A model generated the notes under the pieces. That model saw only the letters and a program-made list of their open reading frames with translations, was not told where the DNA came from and searched no databases. The position numbers and the translations under genes are program-made. Below are positions 60,179 to 64,000 of a DNA stretch of 64,000 bases, piece after piece (position 1 is the first letter of the stretch; every line of letters starts with the position of its first letter). Source of the stretch: JBDHWI01 sp964590135 (GTDB lineage Bacteria > Chloroflexota > Anaerolineae > J036 > Brachytrichaceae); contig CAZPVX010000014.1 in NCBI GenBank assembly GCA_964590135.1, positions 1 through 64,000 of the forward strand, written 5' to 3'.

Positions 60179-61459
60179 TCATTTGCCAGTGAGCGCCTCG
60201 ATTGCCTGTTGCAACTGCGGGTCGTCTTGCGCAGTGAAATCTTCCCACGCCTTGTCGGAAGTGATGTTGGGTTGCACGCCCTTGCCACGCCACGAAGTGT
60301 TCTTCAGGCCGAGATAATCCCCGCTGGGGATGAGCATCTGAATCTGCGAGCTGGGCAGGATGGTCGAGCTGAATTGCGCGAGCAAACCGCGCGTGGCGGT
60401 GCCGATGATCTGCGCGCGGCCGGCGTCTTGCAGCAAGCCGGCGAACGCCTCGGCCTGGCCGGTGGTCATCTCGCTCACCAGCACCACCATCGGCACTTCC
60501 TGTGAGCCGCCGATGCTCTTGCCGGCGATGTCGATGGCCTGCCTCTTGTTGCGCACCAGCACATTGCCCACCGGACCATTCACAAACAGCGACAGCGCAT
60601 CGTTGAGCGGGAAGTTGTTGTCCCGGACAACGCGCAGATCCAGCACCAACCCATCGATGTTTTGATCGGCGTTCAGGCTGCGCAGCGCCTTCGTCAGATC
60701 CGCGCGCAGATTTGTCGGATTTGTGGGGTCGGGCGCGATGTAGCCGATGTTTGTGTCAGGCAGGCGCTTGTAGATGGTCGGGCTGTTTGGCTCGATCATG
60801 CGGCGGGTGATCGTCACCTCGCGCGGCTGCTGGCCGGGCGTGCGAACGGTCACCTTCACGTCGCTGCCCTCTTCGCCGCGCAGTTTGCCGATGATCTGAT
60901 CCGCCGGCGTGGTGTGGCTCACCGGCTGGCCTTCGATGGCGATGATCGCATCGTGAGGTTGAATGCCGGCGCGGTCGGCCGGCGAATCAGGATACACGGT
61001 CAAAATCAACAGGCGGTCCTTGCCCTCGCGCGGCAGATCGACCTGCACGCCGATGCCCGGGTAGCGCGGCGTGGCTGCGCTTTGCGGCTGCGCTGCCTGC
61101 AAGACCAGATCGGGATCGCCGATTTTGTCGACGACGGCGCGCAAACTCGCGCCAAATTGCGCGCCAGATTCGTCCTTCGCGCTGATGATCTTGTTGCGCT
61201 CTTCATCCACGACTTTCTGCCACTCCGCGCCAGTGGCGGCTGAGTTGAGATACATCGCCTTCAAGCTGGTCACGGCAAAATCGAAATCGCGCAATTGCGC
61301 CTGAATGCGTGGCGGAAGCGCGTCGGCAGCTTGTGTCGGTTGGCGGTTGGTAAGCATGTCGCGCACAGTGGCGCCAGTAATGGGCAGGTTGCCGCAAGCG
61401 CTGAGCGTGAGCATGGCAGCGACGCCGGCGGCCAGCATCGCGCGTTGGGTGTTGGTCAT
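60179..61459 (-). CDS. S41 (CtpA-like) lipoprotein lacking catalytic residues
   Basis: A 426-residue exported protein. A signal peptide with lipobox (MLTLSAC) is followed by a helical N-terminal part, a PDZ domain (about 145-225: PGIGVQVDLPREGKDRLLILTVYPDSPADRAGIQPHDAIIAIEGQPV) and an S41 protease domain (about 245-400). The usual nucleophile context G-S-A-S-A-S-E reads MTTGQAEAF here, and the catalytic Lys of F-G-K-G is absent (TRGLLAQFS). It is therefore likely an inactive homologue that binds peptides. The architecture and lipoprotein nature fit carboxy-terminal-processing-protease relatives. Confidence 0.85.
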   Translation of the reverse strand: MTNTQRAMLAAGVAAMLTLSACGNLPITGATVRDMLTNRQPTQAADALPPRIQAQLRDFDFAVTSLKAMYLNSAATGAEWQKVVDEERNKIISAKDESGAQFGASLRAVVDKIGDPDLVLQAAQPQSAATPRYPGIGVQVDLPREGKDRLLILTVYPDSPADRAGIQPHDAIIAIEGQPVSHTTPADQIIGKLRGEEGSDVKVTVRTPGQQPREVTITRRMIEPNSPTIYKRLPDTNIGYIAPDPTNPTNLRADLTKALRSLNADQNIDGLVLDLRVVRDNNFPLNDALSLFVNGPVGNVLVRNKRQAIDIAGKSIGGSQEVPMVVLVSEMTTGQAEAFAGLLQDAGRAQIIGTATRGLLAQFSSTILPSSQIQMLIPSGDYLGLKNTSWRGKGVQPNITSDKAWEDFTAQDDPQLQQAIEALTGK

Positions 61460-61560
61460 GCGTTTCTTCCTTGCCGCGTCACTGCGGCTGATGGCGCTAG
61501 CATATCCCGCAGGTTAAGAGCAACCTGAGCGCTTCTTTGCCGGCGCGCAACCAGCTCGTG

Positions 61561-61614
61561 TCGATGGCCGGCAGGCTGCCGCTCAAAAAGCGCGCCGGCA
61601 GCCGGGGCCATCGA
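61561..61614. terminator. Two-tier inverted repeat downstream of the mce gene
   Basis: Outer arms TCGATGGCC (61561-61569) and GGCCATCGA (61606-61614) and inner arms GGCTGCC (61574-61580) and GGCAGCC (61597-61603) form a long interrupted hairpin. It follows the stop of the glgC-mce transcript (minus strand) and probably ends it, although no T-tract follows. Confidence 0.55.
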
Positions 61615-61625
61615 ATCAGTTGTCC

Positions 61626-62030
61626 CTACGGCTTCGGTTTTTGATACAGCTCCACCAGCACGCCGAAGGTGCTGCGCGGATGAACGAAGGCATATAGCGT
61701 GCCGTCGTCGCGCTGCACCGGCTGCGGGTTGATCAGTTCGCAGCCATGCGCGGCCAGTCGCTTCAGCGCCGCGTCGATGTCATCGACAGCGAGGCAGAGG
61801 TGATGCATGCCGGCGCCATGTTTCGCCATCCACTTCACGATGCCGGTGTCGTCGCGGGTCGGTTGCACCAGTTCGATGTGACCTTCGCCGGCCGGCAGGA
61901 ATGCCACTTTCACGCCCTCGCGCGGCACATCTTCCACGCGCTGCACATCCAGCCCCAATCCATCGCGATAAAAAGCCATCGCCGTGTCCAGGTCCGGCAC
62001 GGCGATGGCAAGGTGATCGATTTTCATCAT
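61626..62030 (-). CDS. mce: Methylmalonyl-CoA epimerase
   Basis: A 134-residue vicinal-oxygen-chelate (glyoxalase-fold) enzyme that interconverts (S)- and (R)-methylmalonyl-CoA in propionyl-CoA metabolism. Metal-ligand context is present in MKIDHLAIAVPDLDTAMAFY (His5), GEGHIELVQPT, GAGMHHLCLAVDD (His at about 80) and VLVELYQ (Glu). Length and spacing fit the family. It directly follows glgC on the same strand with no gap (the glgC stop ends at 62031), so they are co-transcribed though functionally unrelated. No mutase genes are in the window. Confidence 0.9.
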   Translation of the reverse strand: MMKIDHLAIAVPDLDTAMAFYRDGLGLDVQRVEDVPREGVKVAFLPAGEGHIELVQPTRDDTGIVKWMAKHGAGMHHLCLAVDDIDAALKRLAAHGCELINPQPVQRDDGTLYAFVHPRSTFGVLVELYQKPKP

Positions 62031-63296
62031 TCAGTCGGTGCTGTCCACGCGGAACATCTCGCCGCTCTTGATCATGTCGCCAGTGTAATCATCGTCCATC
62101 AGATCGCTGCCGACGATGACATTGCGCCCCACCTTCATGTTCGGCGGGATGATCGTGTTTTTGCCGATGACGCTCAGGCCGGTGGTCAACTGCAATTCGT
62201 TGTTGGGCGTATAGTCTGCGCCGTAGCCCACATTTGCGCCGCGCCCGATCACCACGTTTTTGTCGATGATGCAGCGGTCGACCATCGCACCCGGCTCAAT
62301 CGTCGCGTCACCCATGATGATGGAGTAGCGCACCACTGCGCCGCGCCCCACTCGCACCCCCGGCGACAGCACCGAGTATTCCACCGAACCTTCCACCACG
62401 CAGCCATCGGTGATGAGCGAGTGGTTGACCGTCGCGCCGGTGCGGATGTTGACCGGCGGGCGCTCTTCTGAACGCGTGTGGATGATCCATTCGCGGTCAA
62501 GCAGGTCGAGCCGGGGCTGGTCGGCCAGCAGATCCATATGCGCTTCCCAAAAACTATGGATCGTGCCGACATCGACCCAATAGTCGGCATACGGAAAGGC
62601 AAACACGCGGTAGCTTTCGGCCAGCATCTTGGGGATGATGTCCTTGCCAAAGTCGTGCGAGGATTGCTCGTTTTTGGCATCTTCGTACAGCACCTTCGCC
62701 AGCGTGTCGTAGTTGAACACGTAGATGCCCATCGACGCCAGCGTGCCTTTGGGCTGCTTCGGCTTCTCCTCGAAGTTGATCACGCGGTAGTTCGAGTCGG
62801 TCTGCACGATGCCGAAGCGGGTTGCCTCTTCCAGCGACACCTTCAGCGTGGCGACGGTGACGTCGGCTTGCTTCTCCTGATGGAACGCGGTGAGGATGGA
62901 GTAATCCATCTTGTAGATGTGGTCGCCGCCGGTGATGACGACGTGATCGCCCTTCGTGTTGCGCAGAAAATCCATGTTCTGGTAGATCGCGTCCGCCGTG
63001 CCTGCATACCAGTCCAGATCCGATTTGCCCTGATAGGGCTGCAACATCCACACGCCGCCGTTCAAGCGGTCGAGATCCCAGGGCGCGCCATTGCGGATGT
63101 GGTCTTGCAGCGAGCGCGGGCGATATTGGGTGACCACGCCGACGGTGGTGATGCCGCTGTTGACACAGTTGGAGAGCGGGAAGTCGATGATGCGGTATTT
63201 GCCGGCGAAGGGGACCGCCGGCTTGGCGCGTTTGTTCGCCAGCACACTCAGGCGGCTGCCACGGCCGCCGGCGAGGATCATTGCCACTGTTCGCAT
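62031..63296 (-). CDS. glgC: Glucose-1-phosphate adenylyltransferase
   Basis: A 421-residue enzyme that makes ADP-glucose for glycogen. N-terminal nucleotide motif is MILAGGRGSRLSVLANKRAKPAVPF, substrate motif is KYRIIDFPLSNCVNSGI, and further conserved stretches include YAGTADAIYQNMDFL, GDHIYKMDY and the C-terminal left-handed beta-helix (ATVNHSLITDGCVVEGSVEYSVLSPGVRVGRG). Length fits. The first Met (63302) may be leaky; the second at 63296 (MRTVAMILAGG) is the more likely start. It is co-transcribed with mce. Confidence 0.95.
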   Translation of the reverse strand: MRTVAMILAGGRGSRLSVLANKRAKPAVPFAGKYRIIDFPLSNCVNSGITTVGVVTQYRPRSLQDHIRNGAPWDLDRLNGGVWMLQPYQGKSDLDWYAGTADAIYQNMDFLRNTKGDHVVITGGDHIYKMDYSILTAFHQEKQADVTVATLKVSLEEATRFGIVQTDSNYRVINFEEKPKQPKGTLASMGIYVFNYDTLAKVLYEDAKNEQSSHDFGKDIIPKMLAESYRVFAFPYADYWVDVGTIHSFWEAHMDLLADQPRLDLLDREWIIHTRSEERPPVNIRTGATVNHSLITDGCVVEGSVEYSVLSPGVRVGRGAVVRYSIIMGDATIEPGAMVDRCIIDKNVVIGRGANVGYGADYTPNNELQLTTGLSVIGKNTIIPPNMKVGRNVIVGSDLMDDDYTGDMIKSGEMFRVDSTD

Positions 63297-63478
63297 GAGC
63301 AATTCCTTTCTTTGTCTTTCGGATTGTGGTGTTCAGGCAGTTGTTTGAGAAGCAGGAAGCCATGCAAAGTCACCGCAAACGCGTGCATGATGACCTGATT
63401 GATGCGGCATTTCAGCTTCACATGGCGGATTATATGCAGCCCGCCTATATGCGCGAATCACGGCGATCATGCGGCCAG

Positions 63479-64000
63479 TCAGGTTCCGCGCACGAACGTA
63501 TAGACCCGCGCTGCCCCATGCGAGGGGAAGTCCTGCACCTTCAACGCGTCGCCCTCGCGCGTCAGCACGAAGGTGCGCGCGGCGCCATCGCCAAAGTCAT
63601 AGCGCACGACAAAAGGCGCGTCGGTGTAGGTCATGCTGCGCCGGCCCAGGTCGCATGGCTGCGGCGTGCACGCATCCCACGCCTGCACGGTGATCGCCGG
63701 CCCGTCGTTCGCAATCACCAGCCGCTGCAGGCCGGCGGTGGTCGGCGCGCTGTTCACCCACGTGCCGTTGAACTGCGCGAAGCGCGCATCGCCGGCCTGG
63801 GCTGTGCCTTGCACGATGGCGGTGGCACTCTGCGCGCCGGCAGCCTGCTGCGTGGCGCCGGCTTGCGCTGTGCCTTGCGCAATGAGGATCGCCTGCGCCG
63901 TGCCGGTTGCCGCAATCTGCATTGCGGCCTGCGTGGCGCGCGCCTGCGCGTCGGCCAGCACGGCGGCAATCGCGGTCGCAGTGGCTTGCGCAGACTGGGT
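63479..64000 (-). CDS. Ala/Gln/Thr-rich protein with C-terminal beta-domain (partial)
   Basis: The frame is open past the right edge, so the N-terminus is missing; about 173 residues are visible. The N-terminal visible part is low-complexity AQ/TA repeats (TAQAILIAQGTAQAGATQQ, ATAIVQGTAQAG), typical of predicted coiled or fibrous linkers in Chloroflexota surface proteins. The C-terminal 100 residues (AQFNGTWVNSAPTTAGLQRLVI, YDFGDGAARTFVLTREGDALKV) form a small beta-rich domain. Possibly secreted or membrane-anchored; no family recognised. Confidence 0.6.
   Translation of the reverse strand, partial: TQSAQATATAIAAVLADAQARATQAAMQIAATGTAQAILIAQGTAQAGATQQAAGAQSATAIVQGTAQAGDARFAQFNGTWVNSAPTTAGLQRLVIANDGPAITVQAWDACTPQPCDLGRRSMTYTDAPFVVRYDFGDGAARTFVLTREGDALKVQDFPSHGAARVYTFVRGT

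Noticed and set aside
1..64000. CRISPR arrays, tRNA or rRNA genes
   Set aside because: No regularly spaced direct repeats with unique spacers and no convincing tRNA cloverleaf or rRNA sequence were found on reading; the period-7 and period-8 tracts have no spacers.

Overview
The window is GC-rich (by eye about 60% or more), gene-dense bacterial DNA, almost certainly part of a metagenome-assembled or draft genome: two fixed 10-N scaffold gaps (4914-4923 and 6533-6542) cut an ABC-transporter operon. No rRNA, tRNA, CRISPR array, integrase or transposase was recognised. The gene content suggests a Chloroflexota (Anaerolineae-like) chromosome: Thr/Pro-rich lipoprotein linkers and tails (PTPT), VanW, DUF4230, HTH/NTPase regulators, an immune-inhibitor-A-like metalloprotease, and degenerate 7- and 8-nt repeat tracts. 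No marker gene is present, so this assignment is an inference. The palindrome GCCGGC is extremely frequent throughout.

Layout. 1-1953: a DNA methyltransferase running in frame into a nuclease-like region (fused restriction-modification protein, cut by the left edge). 2240-7063: a minus-strand run of glycosyltransferase, two ABC-2 permeases, ABC ATPase and a small membrane protein. 7111-9501: purB and a membrane protein. 9500-13934: two two-component systems, a NarX/NarL type (+) and a BaeS/OmpR type (-), meeting tail to tail. 14167-22935: phosphatase, aldo/keto reductase, quinone-oxidoreductase-like reductase, XTPase, ROK kinase, MFS transporter, PolX, and an unusual AHSA1-PDZ-DinB fusion. 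22977-28107: a small membrane protein, an HTH-NTPase-TPR regulator, an SDR, a repeat-rich spacer and prs. 28111-33790: GH3 glucosidase, secreted metalloprotease, FAH-family hydrolase. 33992-37298 (-): DUF4230 protein, glutaredoxin-like protein, and chelatase AAA+ (I) and VWA (D) genes whose junction carries a -1 frameshift signal. 37472-41607: GH5-like lipoprotein, SH3b secreted protein, M1 peptidase. 41757-45258: EfeO-like lipoprotein plus FTR1 iron permease. 45402-54394: AspT-type transporter, LarA/DUF2088 protein, fused FAD/2Fe-2S molybdo-hydroxylase subunits without a catalytic subunit, era, aldose-epimerase-like protein, GNAT and UbiB kinase. 54434-64000: UDP-glucuronate decarboxylase-like gene, RluE-like synthase, citrate synthase, KDPG aldolase, VanW, a degenerate S41 protein, methylmalonyl-CoA epimerase, glgC and a truncated Ala/Gln-rich protein.

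The picture is a free-living heterotroph with sugar metabolism (GH3, ROK kinase, KDPG aldolase, GlgC), a TCA-cycle entry enzyme, iron uptake, several surface lipoproteins and a rich signalling repertoire. The most interesting loci are the chelatase frameshift junction, the fused RM protein, the repeat tracts that have entered coding sequence, and the iterated GCCGGC palindrome.
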